Source: Prosopocoilus inquinatus (lineage: Eukaryota > Arthropoda > Insecta > Coleoptera > Lucanidae). Taken from it: a stretch of 64,000 bases of DNA. Under the pieces are notes generated by a model that worked only from the letters and a program-made list of their open reading frames with translations, searched no databases and was not told the DNA's origin. A program made the position numbers and the translations under genes. The stretch covers positions 12,108,001 to 12,172,000 of the forward strand of contig CM069875.1 of the NCBI GenBank assembly GCA_036172665.1. The letters run 5' to 3'. Below are positions 1 through 11,329 of this stretch, piece by piece; the stretch's first letter is position 1; every line of letters starts with the position of its first letter.

Positions 1-533
1 CTTTTTCAGTCGTGGACAAAGATCGTTTTGGAAGAAAAGTAATGTTTGGTGTTTGGTGGAATATCTTTGGCGTGAACTATTTTGAACTGGTTTCAAATGT
101 CCATACAGTTAATGCTGCAGTCTGCTGTGCTCAATTTACCAAAGTATACGAAATTTTACGTGTAGGGTACCCTGCATTAGTAAATACAAATCACGTGATC
201 CACCATCAGGATAATGCAAAACTGCAAAATACAATTAGGTCTCAATAAAAACTGATGGAGCTTGGATGGACTTTTCTTCCTCTTTCGGCATACAGTCTAG
301 ACATTGCTCTTGCGGATTGCAATATGTTTTGTTCGATGAAATATTTCCTTAAAGACACAAATTTTAATGAATATCGCGAAGTCGATATGGCATATCAAGA
401 ATTCCTTGACTCTAGAGAAGTTGGCTGGTATCATCGAGGATTGCAAATGCTGGCAGAATGATGGCAAAGGATACAAGCATTTAGAAGAAAGCAATTAGAA
501 GAAAAAACGAATTTTTTTTTCCGAACAACCTAA
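1..533 (+). pseudogene. mariner-family transposase remnant (C-terminal half) with 3' terminal repeat
   Basis: This is the catalytic C-terminal half of a mariner (Tc1/mariner DDE/D) transposase, which would cut and rejoin the element at TA sites in the nucleus. The first reading frame (12-248) carries the family block VWWNIFGVNYFEL and the second-aspartate motif HHQDNAKLQN. A stop follows, and the frame resumes at 255 with LGWTFLPLSAYSLDIALADC, the degenerate form of the PPYSPDLAPCD block, and then F.SMKYFL and FLDSREVGWYHRGLQMLAE. A stop at 460 replaces the usual tryptophan of the C-terminal W.R block. The end near 533, read on the other strand, starts TTAGGTTGTTCGG, like mariner terminal repeats, and is followed by TA. 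The N-terminal half lies outside the window. The copy is dead: two stops and altered catalytic blocks. Confidence 0.85.
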
Positions 534-1188
534 TAATAAATGTAGAAATAATTGTTTTTGAAATATAAAATTATTTTCTTGTTTTACTCCTATTATTTAA
601 TTGATGCATTATCACACTCACACTAAATAGTTCGTGCAATATTGAGTGGAATTGGAATTACAGTCGTTTTTATTAAAATTTCGAAGAAATTTACACTGTT
701 AAGCTTAATCCAACTTTAATTGTATGTACAGGGTGGATCAAATTCTATGTCTTTCATGTGCATCTCTGTAACTATAACAGATTGATAAAAAACTAGCGGC
801 CAAGTTTCGATCTCCTTTTTAAAGATAAAGTATTTTTCAAGGTATAAGCAAAAATTGCCAATCTCGACTTTTCGTCATTCGGACATGTCTCGTTTATTTT
901 TAGAGATATTAAAAATCTGCTTTAACAATATTAGGACACTTTTCAAATACAATTCAGTGGCATATTTCTCTTTTTGTTTGTCTTCAGCAATTTATTAATT
1001 TACTTGCAGTTCATGAATTGACAACTGCTTGCTGTTGTAGGTTACGACATTCATTTACACTCCCACGGCTTACCTTTACCAAAAATGTATTTGGATATAT
1101 GGTATATTTAGTTAGGTCAAAGAATAGAGGGAACGAATATAACGCTAAAGAAACCTAAAAAAAGTGCTTAGCAACTCTCGCTTATATG
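534..1188. other. AT-rich spacer with a possible foldback-element end
   Basis: No gene is recognised. At about 727 the sequence TACAGGGTGGATC resembles the ends of the TA-flanked palindromic elements seen elsewhere in the window, so it may be a truncated end. No partner arm was found. Confidence 0.3.
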
Positions 1189-1190
1189 TA

Positions 1191-2602
1191 CCGGGTGTCT
1201 CAGGATGGGCGGCGACCGGCGGTACATAGGTAACCCTAATACCTACAGCTTTGGAAGAAAAAGAATATTGTTGGCTAAGAGAAATTCAAGGAAAATACTT
1301 ATAAGTATCTGAGTTGACCGCAAGGGGATGCAATCGATGTGCTCAACAATAGAAATTAAATTTACTAACAATAGTGTCAGAATAAAGTGCAGCTTAGATA
1401 GCGCCAGTAGAAAGTTATATTAATTCTGTACAACTTTTATTTTAGACGAACTTCGGCTCATTTGAAAGGGAATTTTAAGCTTATTTAAATTAATAAACGA
1501 CACCGGGTACTTTTTTATGAAGTAGTTTGAGGGCGCTATTTGCAAAAGTAATAGTTTTTTCCAGTTTCCCAAAAAAATTTAAACGGAAAGGCGTATTTCT
1601 TTTACAGCGATTACAAAGCATCCAAACAGAAGAACATTTTAGTAAAAACCCAAAACTTTTTTCGTTCTTGAGTTATAATCGAATGAGTTTATTAACGGAA
1701 GATAAAAACGAATCTAAAAGCTCAAACAAATGCTATCGAGTAATGCTTTTCCATTTCGAGGTAAATAGAAAGACATTAATCTGTTTAAACGTACGCAGTT
1801 GTTTTTGAGCCTAATATTTAAATAAAAGAAGAATGCAATATTATCATATCATATATATTTCAATTCGAAATAACCGTTTACTATCCGTAAGGATATCGAT
1901 AAATAATTTCTACATAACTCTATGCGGACAACGAAAAAGTATTGTGCAGCGGCTCAGTGAAACTTTGTTGATTATAGTGCATGATTATTGTTCATTGCTT
2001 TTATTTAGTGTTTGAATTATTCTCGTTTCTCTATTTGTTGTTCTATTTTTGTGTCTAAATATTCTCTGGTCCCAAAAACATTTAAATGCTTCTAAATAAT
2101 ATCCTAGCATTAATAAAAACTTTTATAGCCATTATTTAAAAATATTACTCGATAGCATTTGTTTGAAATTCTGCTTCCGCTAATATCAATTAATAGACAT
2201 ATTTGATAATAACTCGAGAACGAAGAAAGATAGTCATTTGGGGTTTGCACCATAATGTTCATCATTTTGTAAGCTTTGTAACTATTGCAAAAGAAATACA
2301 CTTTTGTTGTGGTGTTTTCTCCACCATTATTAATGGTGATACGATAATAAGTCTAAAATCAAAGTTGTGCAGAATTAATTCAGTTTTCTATTGTCGCTAT
2401 CAAAGCTCAGCTTATTCAGAGACTTTTGCCAGTGATATTAATTTTTATTGATTGTCCCCTTACGGTCAATCTAGACATTTAAAAATATTTTCATTGAATT
2501 TCTCTTGTCCACTTTAACTATAGTTTTTTTTTCTCCCGAAGCTGTAGGTATTACGGTTAGCTATACTATACCGCCGGTCGCCGTCTATCCTGAGACACCC
2601 GG
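1191..2602. mobile_element. Foldback (palindromic) DNA element, family 1, TA target duplication
   Basis: This 1.4-kb element starts CCGGGTGTCTCAGG and ends with the matching inverted sequence CCTGAGACACCCGG, with TA on both sides (1189-1190 and 2603-2604). The arms stay homologous inward for hundreds of bases. Paired landmarks include the GGCGACCGGCGG block, AATACCTACAGCTT, the AGAGAAATTCAA block and AAATGCTATCGAGTAAT (about 1728 and, inverted, about 2145). No transposase is encoded; the short open frames inside are products of the palindrome. It is a non-autonomous snap-back element, probably mobilised by a TA-specific transposase. A single arm of the family recurs at 23277-23530. Confidence 0.8.
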
Positions 2603-2619
2603 TATATGTCACAGGAATT

Positions 2620-2682
2620 TTGAATAAATCTTACAGCTGCCTTTTCAATCTCCTCCGTACGTTAAGAGACACCCAGTATGGT
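2620..2682. repeat. Solo end of MITE family 2 (CTCCGTACGTT type)
   Basis: The segment AATCTCCTCCGTACGTTA followed by GAGACACCCAGTA matches the right end of the MITE at 25333-25937 and of the interrupted copy at 20150-22010. Only the terminal ~60 bp is present. Confidence 0.6.
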
Positions 2683-3046
2683 TTAAGACTTATCTTTATG
2701 TTATGTTTTAGTTATGTTTTATTTGATTTAATAAAAAACAATTGATAAATGTAATTATTTTTGATCTGCAAGAAATAAGTTTTCAGATATATTTTCTCAC
2801 GAAATAAGAAGTTTTCAGGTAAATTTTCTATGCAAGAAAAAGGTAATTTCTCAGAACCGAGGTGCAAATGTTAAACTTTATTTACCTGTGCGGATAGTGA
2901 AAGATACAAAATGATATATCAAGTTAGAAATATGTGTATCTGTGTCCGTTTCATTACATTTCTTTCCTAATATTTTTTATTACTATTTTCTCGTAACAAA
3001 AATTAGTATAATGTAACAGCTTTATCAAACATTTCTTTTCAAGTTC
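2683..3046. other. AT-rich stretch, nothing recognised
   Basis: Low-complexity AT-rich sequence with no supported gene or paired repeat. Confidence 0.4.
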
Positions 3047-3096
3047 AAAAATAAAAAGATTAAAGAGGGTAGGAATTCTTGCGTAGTCACTCTATA
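3047..3096. repeat. Solo right end of the foldback family at 28937-29885
   Basis: GGGTAGGAATTCTTGCGTAG then TCACTCTA followed by TA matches the right terminus of the 28937-29885 element (GGGTAGGAATTCTCGCGCGG, TCACCCTG). No left arm is found upstream, so it is a fragment. Confidence 0.55.
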
Positions 3097-3684
3097 CAGT
3101 AGCGTTTCCTTGGGTTGGAATAAAAGAAAATTTATTTTTTTTTTATAATGAAAGCCCCAATTTTTTATTACGAATTTCAAAAGGGCATGTCTTTACGTAC
3201 CTCTATCTGCATAAAATTTTGTAGTATCACATATTTTTTTAAATAAACGCAGTTTAAAGAATAAAAAAATTATATTTGCCTAATATTTTAATAAATTACC
3301 TAATTTTAATGAAACACGTTATAAAATTGTTTGCCCCCACTTGCTTTTATATTAGTTATCTAACCGTAAAACTAAAGACATTTTGGACATTCGTAATTAT
3401 TTTTAGTCCAATATTTTGCGAGCTGCAGTGTACTTATCTGCACCGCGTTTATCTTCAATATTTCTTATTTTAAGAAATAGTGAAAATTTAAAATACATAC
3501 TTGTAATAATTGAGAAATCTTATATCTCTTACAGTGTCCACGCTTGCTTAAATAAATAATGTTTTCAAAATTTTATTGCTGAAGACCTGGAGTTTTATCG
3601 GACACTACATAATAGGAGATCTGGCTATTAAATACCCGGATTGTTGCCGTAAATTTTTTATTGATAAAATTATTCAATTAACAT
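3097..3684. other. AT-rich spacer, nothing recognised
   Basis: Contains short open frames of biased composition only. It may include the degraded 3' untranslated end of the mariner copy that follows on the minus strand; no terminal repeat was identified. Confidence 0.4.
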
Positions 3685-4337
3685 TTAATCCCCTTCAGTG
3701 TACTCTCCTTCCCTATTCCTACATCGTTCCATTCGAATTTTCCATTGATGGAAACAGTGCGACGTAGGTCATTTTCCGACAAAATGTATAGTAGTCGCGT
3801 CGCCTGTTTTTTTACAACTTCTACGGATTCAAAAAGGGTGCCTTTGAACGTAGATTTAATCTAAGGAAACAAAAAAAAGTCACATGGAATCAGATCTGGC
3901 GAATACGGTGGATGTTCCAGTAAAATATTAGAGTTTTGGCAAAAAATTGCTTTACGGAGAGCACGTTGTGAGCCGGCGCATTGTCTTGGTGCAGAATCCA
4001 CGAGTTCTCTTTCCACAAATCTGACCTTCTCTTCCGAACTCGTTCAGGGAGATTTTTCGAAAACTTGTAAATATTAATGTTGGTTAACTGTATGGCCATC
4101 AGGAACTAAGTTGATGGAGGTAACACTTCGGAAATAGAAAACCAACAACATTGCTTTGAATTTCGATTTCCTCATCTTTACTTTTTTCCTCCCTTTAAAT
4201 TTTTTATATCACTCGAAAACTTGTGTACGCGATAGACAATTATACCTTTTGCAAAGTTTCTAACACTCCATGGCCGATTTTCCGAGTTTAAAGAGAAATT
4301 TCACATTAATATGTTGTTCGACTCTAGCGTTTAACAT
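3685..4337 (-). pseudogene. mariner-family transposase pseudogene with internal deletion
   Basis: Read on the minus strand from 4337, the sequence begins MLNARVEQHINVKFLFKLGK and continues with the helix-turn-helix block LSRTQVFE, broken by stops. A central part is missing: the frame passes from a YKKFKGRKK stretch straight to KSKFKAMLLVFYF, which belongs after the first catalytic aspartate. It continues with VPDGHTVNQH, NLPERVRKRRSDLWKENSW and the second-aspartate motif ILHQDNAPAH (about 3960-4010). A frame change follows, and the C-terminus reads FHQWKIRMERCR with GEYTEGD before the stop at 3685. Order and spacing fit mariner transposases of about 345 residues; about 220 codons remain. It is non-functional through deletion, frameshifts and stops. 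It is a different mariner subfamily from the copy at 1-533. Confidence 0.88.
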
Positions 4338-4939
4338 AATTTCGTCGCAAGGCACTTACAAGGTCTGATTTAATCAACGATAACAAGAAAACTGATTTGG
4401 CTACAAAACTAGAATTTTGCACAAAAAAGGAGGAATGGATACCTGTCAATACTCTTTCCATTCTATTGTTTTCCGACTGTCAGGGCCTCTTAAAAAAAAT
4501 GAGTCCGGGTATTTAATTGCCATACCTCGTATTCTTCTCCAGTTCACAGAAAGTGGAAATGTTGGCCGAAAAAGTAACGTTATGTATAACAATCCCCCTA
4601 AATCTTTGCGGCACTTAACACAAGAGACAGCTTACCCCTTACCCCAAAATAATTAGAACCAGATTTGATCGTCTTATTCAATATGTCAATGATTTCAGAT
4701 TATGAATATTAGACTTGACTTTTTTCTGATGACTTGTAGTTTCATTTAATGGGATAAGTATACTGGTCAGATGATATATTTTCCGAGGCCTCCGCTAATC
4801 CTTTAAACGTGTCGCTTTTTCTCTAAGAAGGATAATCGGTCCCATATTTATTGAAAGAATCAGACAATAATCGAATCTAATTAACCAATTAAACGTAATC
4901 ACTTGTATTTTAGGTTAATTTCGTTAGATTTCAAAATAG
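4338..4939. other. Spacer, nothing recognised
   Basis: An open frame at 4417-4656 has no recognisable domain and no paired repeat around it; it is not called as a gene. Confidence 0.4.
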
Positions 4940-4941
4940 TA

Positions 4942-5671
4942 ACGAGCGTCTGTTTAAAAATCTGGTCAAGTAGGTTGGGGTAGGTTGTGGTTGTGGTTTT
5001 TGTCTGCTGCATGCAAGTCGTTCCTAAGTTCAACTTCTAAGCTGTCAGATGTAACGTCAAAATTGACGCTGAATTATCATTTCCTGGTTAAAGTGATTTT
5101 GCAGTAAAGGACATCAAATTTAAAAAGGTTTGTTATAAAATATGCTGAATATGCTTACCCCCTTCTTGGTAACATTTAAATAATCTTTTTTTTTAATTCC
5201 ATTAATAGCATTTTCATAATAACTTCCAAAGTACGTTTTTTTGGCTTTCCACTTCCTTTTTTTCTCGTTAAAGATACAGTTTGTCGAAATAATGCCACAC
5301 TTCGATTTAAACACTCTAGTAGAAATTGGTTATAATCAATAACAATTTCTGGAAACTGGACAGGGAATTCCTCCAAACAATATTGAATTGAATAGGACCA
5401 GACACCGTTAATTTTGCGACCGTTGCGAAAGTAACTTTTAATCATAACTGTTTCTTCTTTAATTGAAAAGGTCACTTTTTAGTAGTGTGTGAAAAAAATT
5501 AGTTTTGAAAAAACTATTAATGCAAATCACTTTTAAGAAGGAAATGATATTTCAGTATTAATTTTGATGTTACACCTGACAGCTTAAAAGCTGAACTTAG
5601 AAGCGACATGCGTGCAGGGGACAAATTCTCGACCACAACCCACTTGACCAGATTTTTAATTAGACGCTCGT
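4942..5671. mobile_element. 730-bp DNA transposon relic with ~150-bp inverted repeats and TA duplication
   Basis: The ends are ACGAGCGTCT and its inverse AGACGCTCGT, flanked by TA at 4940-4941 and 5672-5673. The inverted repeats run inward about 150 bp: paired landmarks are AAAAATCTGGTCAAG, the CTTCTAAGCTGTCAG block, TGACG/GATG-rich stretches and the TTATCATTTCCT block, with their inverses between 5530 and 5665. The interior holds a minus-strand transposase N-terminal remnant (5176-5475). This is an internally deleted Tc1/mariner-like element. Confidence 0.85.
5176..5475 (-). pseudogene. Transposase N-terminal helix-turn-helix remnant (DUF4817-like)
   Basis: The 99-codon minus-strand frame opens MTFSIKEETVMIKSYFRNGR and runs to FRQTVSLTRKKGSGKPKKRT. 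That is the layout of the N-terminal helix-turn-helix module of insect Tc1/mariner-type transposases: a conserved start, a YCLEEFP block, then a FR.TGSV-like turn and a basic GRP-like hook. The DDE catalytic domain is absent. The element's own inverted repeats lie within about 60 bp on the right and 80 bp on the left, so the catalytic part was lost by internal deletion. Such a protein could at most bind DNA. Assignment rests on layout, not a search. Confidence 0.5.
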
Positions 5672-7657
5672 TAGTTTACGTAACAAGTAGGGTTCCTAGA
5701 TTTGATTGACATCATATGTTGGAAAGGGTTCGGAAACATGTTATTTTCGTTAGCAATATCAGATTTTATAGCTGGCTGATCTAACTTGATATGAATGTCC
5801 CGTAGTCCTGTGGATTAGAAGCAATAAAACACAGAACTTAAAAATGGCGGATCTGACTAGGGACCTTAGTAATAAGTAAGGTTATTAGTATCTGAAGCAA
5901 CTCTTGTCCGATGAAATATGTAAGAAAATGTTTTTTAAACTTTGAAACGGACATTGTACAATTGCAAAAAATACGCTAGGTTTCGCTATCACTTGATAGC
6001 GAAATTGGTATGCTAACATTCACTCACATATTGCATCATTTACGTTAAACATAATGTGCTGTTATCGATGATGTCTCATAGGAATCTGAACGTGAACTCG
6101 GACAATAACGTGACGTTACGTTTAACGTAAATAATACAACATAGGGTTGATTATGGGATAAAATAAATGAAGATTTCTGAATCAAGCTACGACATAAATT
6201 TCATTTTCTATAGCCACCCTTCATGGCGTTAGAAGAAAACATATCAATCTGCTTGGTTTCGTTAGGTACAATTCTTTTTTTTTTTAATTTCTAAACATTT
6301 CTGATATGATATGATATTTTGTTATGTGGATGTAGACACAGATTAATTCAATAATTTGTTTGATTGTAAAAATGATAACTTCTCGATCTAGGCCAAACAC
6401 ACTTTCTAAACTAGTTATCATGATGTAAAGATGTACTGTCTGCTTTCGTTTTGCGAAGTCCTGCTCACTTTGCCTTTTGAATTTAACCATTCCCGACATT
6501 TACTGCTTAGCTATAAATTTACCTGGGTCAATCAAATCCATACTGCCGCTGACACGACCTCCAAATTTTGGATAGGCTAATCACTGAGGCACACGTCAGC
6601 CCTTGTTATGTAAAGTTAAAGAAATGTTTTGCCCGAAAACGTTTTGCCTGAAAACATTTTGTTTCATCAGTGTGTGAGTAAACGAAATGTTTTGCATTGC
6701 AGCAAAACGTTTTGCTTAAAAGGGTTTTTGCTTCATGAATATGTGGACAGCCTTAAAAAGTTTTATAGGCGAAACCTTACTTAAAAGCATGACCGTACTT
6801 TTTTGGGAAACAAAATTATAATTTTTAATTTATTGAAGGTTTAAATAAAATGACGATAAAAACTGGGTATATCAAGGAATGTTTTTCATTCTAGCGCCTG
6901 TTTTATATTATCATATAAAATGATACCAGAAAAAGGAATATCAAACTTTAGGATAGTGTAAAACAGTAAAACAAATTATGAGACCATAAAATTGTACAGA
7001 AACAGATGTATCATAACTACAGCATCGAGGAAAATAGCCCGTCCAGTCTCCCAGATGCCGAATACGCATCGTAACACCCCCGGTGTAGCGCAGATCTGAA
7101 TCGTTCGATTGCCCGGTTTAACAGAGACGCGCGTTGTTGAGTATTCTCAGGTATTCGAAATTCGAATAGGGAACAAAATACTAAAATTTCTCAGCTATTA
7201 ATTGTTATTAAAATTAATCGTCAGTTTGAACATTTATTGTGATTTCAATGACTGTCAAAATCATATTTTGTTTATTTACACCTTAATTTTGTTTCGTTTT
7301 AAACCTAGCTAACTAGATGTTCTGTTTATTTCTTCAACTTTACAATTAAACTTTTATGGCCGCTTTTCTTGAATTTTTTGTTATGTAATCGATTCAAAAT
7401 TTTATACTGTTGAAAGTAGGTTAAAAAAACCCACCGAAATCAAAAATAAAAAATATAGGTTGTCATTTAAAAAAAATCTTGATGACGTCATAACTTAAAC
7501 AAAATTCATGAAAATATCTCAAAATATACTTCTTCTTATGCGCTGTACTTTGAATCGCTATACCCCTTTTAGATTTTTGCTTTATTACAAATATTAACGG
7601 AGTTATGGATTTTATCCGCTACTTAGTTTACACGCTGTATATGTAATATTGTACATG
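5672..7657. other. Long region without recognised genes; small palindromes
   Basis: At 5981-6004 there is an 11-bp perfect palindrome arm (TTTCGCTATCA) with a 2-bp spacer. At about 6038 and 6118 TTTACGTTAAAC and its inverse form a short inverted pair. From 6620 to 6730 the motif AACGTTTTGC recurs several times in alternating orientation. Open frames in the region show no domain. Confidence 0.4.
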
Positions 7658-8604
7658 CAGTGCTTTTTTTAAACTGTGGCCATACGGATTTACATGGCGA
7701 AAATTTTGCCTCGTGTTAACTTTTGTTACAAATCAAATCACATCAGAACAAATGTAACAAAAATATCTCTTTACACCGTTGAAGATAGAGTCGAAATTGT
7801 TTCGTTTCTGTTAATTTTCGAACTATGTTATTTAAATAAACGCCTGTTTTTAATAATTTTAAATGAAAATATTTATTCGTTCACAAAACTCTCGTGACGT
7901 TTGCAGTTTAGGCAGCACTCGTTAATTACATTTTGACTTTGGCCTACTCGTTTAATATTTACTAATTAATGTTAACTTTTAATGTTAAAACATTGAAACT
8001 AACAAAACACAAATTATTCTGATAATGTGTAGTTTGTAATAAATTGTGTAATCGATTATTAAAAACTAAAATTTGACTAAAATCTTTGGCAGAACAAAAG
8101 TTAACACGATACACAGTTTTCCCCATGTAAATCCCTATGGCCACAGTTAAAAAAAGCACTGTATACTGATTTGCTTAAATCGTAGTCGTAGGTGCATACT
8201 AAGCAAATTTTGGTTTTCTAATAATCAGTTTGTTACAAAGTATACATTATTAGATTAAGAGGTGCGGCTTTAATTTAATTATTTCAATATTAAGAGTTGA
8301 AATTATTAACGAGCAAATACAAATCGAGTAGGTCACAATCAAAAATTAATTTGTCACCCAGACATTTTAGACAACAGTGAATAATTTTAAATCGGTCAAT
8401 ATTTGTTCATTAAAAATTTCAACTTTTAAAATTAAAATAATTAAATTAAAAATGCACCTGTTATTCTGGGAATGTGTAATTTGCAATCAATTATGTAATT
8501 AATTATTAGAAAAATTTGTTTAAAAATTTGATCAGAACATAAGTTAACATGACCCAACATTTTTACCAGGTAAAACACTAGACCACAATTAAAAAAGTAC
8601 CGTG
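7658..8604. repeat. Cluster of three copies of one MITE family in mixed orientation
   Basis: The terminal block CAGTGCTTTTTTTAA followed by CTGTGGCCATA and ATTTACATGG occurs at 7658 in the plus direction and, inverted, ending at 8161; TA follows at 8162. A third diverged copy is inverted, ending near 8604. The conserved GTGTTAACTTTTGTT block follows the terminus in each. The first two copies form a hairpin of about 500 bp. No protein is encoded. Confidence 0.6.
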
Positions 8605-8689
8605 TAAGATAAAATGAACTGTTTTGTTGTTTGTAGTCTCTAGGCAATTTATTTACCAGGAATTTGTCTGTCTCGAGTTGAATAAGAAA

Positions 8690-8940
8690 ACCGTCGTGCG
8701 AAAAAATAACGCTGTATAAATCATCACCTTTTAAAAATAGCTTTCGCCCAGAGAACCCATGCCAATTCGTTCACGCCGAGGATATATTTATCTAGGGCCG
8801 TAACGAGCTAATTCGGGGTTGTGTTTATTTTAAGCGGGTCTGTAACAGTTTTTACAGGGCATTTGAAACGCGTCTGACAATTTTATATACGCGAAAACGT
8901 CGCCGCGCCGGCGAAATATTTTTATTCTTGCTTCTTGCGA
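8690..8940. other. CpG-containing single-copy stretch, possible conserved non-coding element
   Basis: This stretch is richer in CG dinucleotides than its neighbours (for example ACGTCGCCGCGCCGGCG near 8905) and shows no match to the repeats recognised in the window. No open frame or RNA gene is evident. Its role is unknown. Confidence 0.25.
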
Positions 8941-9039
8941 TGTGCAGAATAATGATTAACACTAAACTGTATTTTAATAACAAATACAAACACTATTCAA
9001 CTAAAGTAAATAAGTAACATTTTATAGTGTAAGTTGTAT

Positions 9040-9125
9040 TTTATCAAGTCGTAGTTTCACATTGCAATTGCAGTATGAAAAGATACAACTGTATTTTTAT
9101 AAAGAAATTCTAATTGGGTGATAAA
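9040..9125. repeat. Fragment of the AAGTCGTAGTTTCAC MITE family
   Basis: Shares ATTTTATCAAGTCGTAGTTT and ATTGCAGTATGA with the left end of the element at 26059-26465, and CTAATTGGGT further in. One end only. Confidence 0.5.
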
Positions 9126-9130
9126 AACGC

Positions 9131-9300
9131 GTAGATTCATAAACTTTCGCACAGCGTAAGGTTAAACCCTTGGCCGCCTGAGGACGCGCGTTATGCTGTT
9201 ATCTGCTATTACATTATAGCTTACTAGCACGGTGTAAGATATCAGGTGACTCAACTTCGTATGCGTTCCGAAGATTTTGGTGGCTAATTTTTGTCCTAGT
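9131..9300 (+). repeat. Diverged upstream module of hammerhead-repeat subfamily A
   Basis: The block TCGCACAG, then TAAGGT.AAACCC and TGGCCG.CTGAGG.CGCGC (9147-9188) is repeated at 12077-12118. Downstream, both copies carry a CTGTT.TC.GCT.TTA run and a CGTTCCGA..GGTGG-like segment. In the 12-kb copy the module leads into a hammerhead motif at 12193; here the ribozyme part is absent. Confidence 0.5.
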
Positions 9301-10009
9301 TCTCCAGCAAAATCGCCAGATGGCGAACGTGCTGCGTAGGTAAATCAAAATAAACTTGACCCTAATTCAGTATACAAAGAAACGTTGGGTAAGTTGTGCG
9401 GATTAACCCTTAATGGGCCATGTGAAATTTTTGTGCGCAAACAAAAAAAAAATAAAGCGATATTTTTTATCGTTTTAACTGTGTAATCACTACTCATATG
9501 TTAGAAACACCTTTTATATTATATTATTTTAGATAATATACATTTGTTTGTTTGTGTCTAGAAATCAAAAATAAATAAATAATAAATCCCACGGAAACCA
9601 AACATTTTGGGGTATTTTATATCTGTACTATAAACAATTTGTTAATACTTCATACTTAATGCTTTGTTCAATGTTTAGAGAAACTGGTTCTATAAGGAGA
9701 AAAAAGGAAAGCGGTCATCCTAAAAATAGAACACATCCTTAGCCTTATGTGTTAACCTGCCAAGTCCACTTTTGGTCGAATTTTATTTTTTGATGCAATT
9801 AACGGTGTACAAGTTTCTACACCGAATGATAGACGGAGAAGTCACATGTGATTTCAAATTTCTGAAATAATCGATGACGTGAAATACTGCTATATAACGA
9901 AACACCAGATCTCGAACGGAATACCTGAGAAGTCCCGAATAATCGGCCATTTAGTACAGAAGTCATGTGAATACCAAATAGCGTTGTTTTAATTTAGTTT
10001 ACTTATGTT
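9301..10009. other. AT-rich spacer, nothing recognised
   Basis: A small palindrome, TCGCCAGATGGCGA, lies near 9312. No gene or paired long repeat is seen. Confidence 0.35.
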
Positions 10010-10215
10010 CGGTTTCTGAAACAATAAATAACTTTGGGTAAACAAATTTTTCTTGACAGATAAATTTATAAAAAGTATAAATTGTTTACGTTGCTGCGTA
10101 TACCCTTTACCTACAGATAAAATTTTGAGAAACGGTTATTAGAAGTTATGGTGAGTTTATCTTGAGTTTATGTCTACATAAAGATTATGTATATTATGTA
10201 TCGTTTCAGAAACCG
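10010..10215. mobile_element. 206-bp MITE with CGGTTTCTGAAAC ends
   Basis: The left end CGGTTTCTGAAAC and right end GTTTCAGAAACCG form inverted repeats. A second copy in the opposite orientation lies at about 28351-28525 and shares CCGTTTCTCAAAA and TTTATACTTTT.ATAAATTTAT internally, which supports a dispersed family. No coding capacity. Confidence 0.7.
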
Positions 10216-10804
10216 GGCATTAGATAAATTATTATTAATACGAGTAATAATCAGGAAAAAGAATTCAGACCACTTAGTGTTGTACACTTTTTGCGTCGAA
10301 TGTATTATTTATTCCTGCCACCTTTCCGCGACTTCCATGTTCGAATTGTTAGGCCGAGTACTAAATTTTCGTATCGCTTGCGAGACAAGTGGTCCGAATT
10401 CTTTTCCTTAGTAATAATGAATATTTTACGTAAGCACGGTGCCTTAACTTAACAAATGCATTTTATAAGTCGAATCGGAACATGTCATAACTGAGAGTGA
10501 AACGTACGGTCAGAATGAATCGTTGCAAATTTCCAAAAACCTTGAATAGTCTCATTTAAGGTTAAGTCTAATTTAGAATGTTATTTGACTAAAGGTGACT
10601 AGGATTTTGAAGACGGTATCAAAGCGTCAAATATTCAAGAACGTGAGATTTTGGTTACTTTTAAGCATTTTTTGAAGATCAGTTCCGCTGATCTATATTT
10701 ACTACTACTTTGATTAATACTATTGATAAAAGTATTGTTATTACAAAATGTTTGATGCTTAGTAAAGATTTGATTGTTAAGTACCTACATCAGTTTTATC
10801 TATA
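10216..10804. other. Spacer, nothing recognised
   Basis: The open frame that starts in the MITE and runs to 10411 has no recognised domain. No other structure is supported. Confidence 0.35.
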
Positions 10805-11329
10805 CAGGCTGTTGGTTTTTCGAGCCCAAGCATGGAGATCTCACTTATCTTAAGAGATACGGGGTCGGTTAAATTAGGCCACGCGGAAGAAATTCTGCAC
10901 TCTTAAAATCACTTTTTTATCACTCAATTTTTATAATATTCTTATTGCAAACAACCCCCACTTTTTATTTAGAAATATGAAAATCCAATATGGCGCCCAT
11001 AAGAAAAAGAAAAGTTGACAGTCGTATCTCTGCAATTTTGACAGCTCGGGTAAATGAAATGACAGATTTAGATTCTCCGTAAAAAAGTGTCTGAATAATG
11101 TGTAAGTTATAAATGTCTAGCTTTATCGGTTTTCGATTTAAAAAATAAAAACGAAAATGAAAAATTTTAGTTCTTTTTCAATATCTTCAAAACGAAAAGG
11201 AATAATTTAAATTGCTTTTCAGATTATTAATTAGCATGAAAATACGCAAATTTGGCCTAATTTAACCGACTTCGTATCTCTTAAGATAAGTGATATCCCC
11301 ATGCTTGGGCTCGAAAAATGGACAGCCAG
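10805..11329. mobile_element. 525-bp TA-flanked MITE, CAGGCTGT family
   Basis: The ends are CAGGCTGTTGGTTTTTCGAG and the inverse of CTGGCTGTCCATTTTTCGAG, with TA at 10803-10804 and 11330-11331. The inverted repeats extend about 75 bp (CCCAAGCATGG, CTTATCTTAAGAGATAC, CGGTTAAATTAGGCC). The interior holds AATATGGCGCCCATAAGA and TTTATCGGTTTTCGATTT, shared with 14228-15409 and more distantly with 46505-46740 and 60690-61000. Tc1/mariner-type non-autonomous element. Confidence 0.85.

Noticed and set aside
1527..2451. Two frames sharing a SNKCYRV-type peptide
   Set aside because: The shared peptide results from the two arms of the foldback element.
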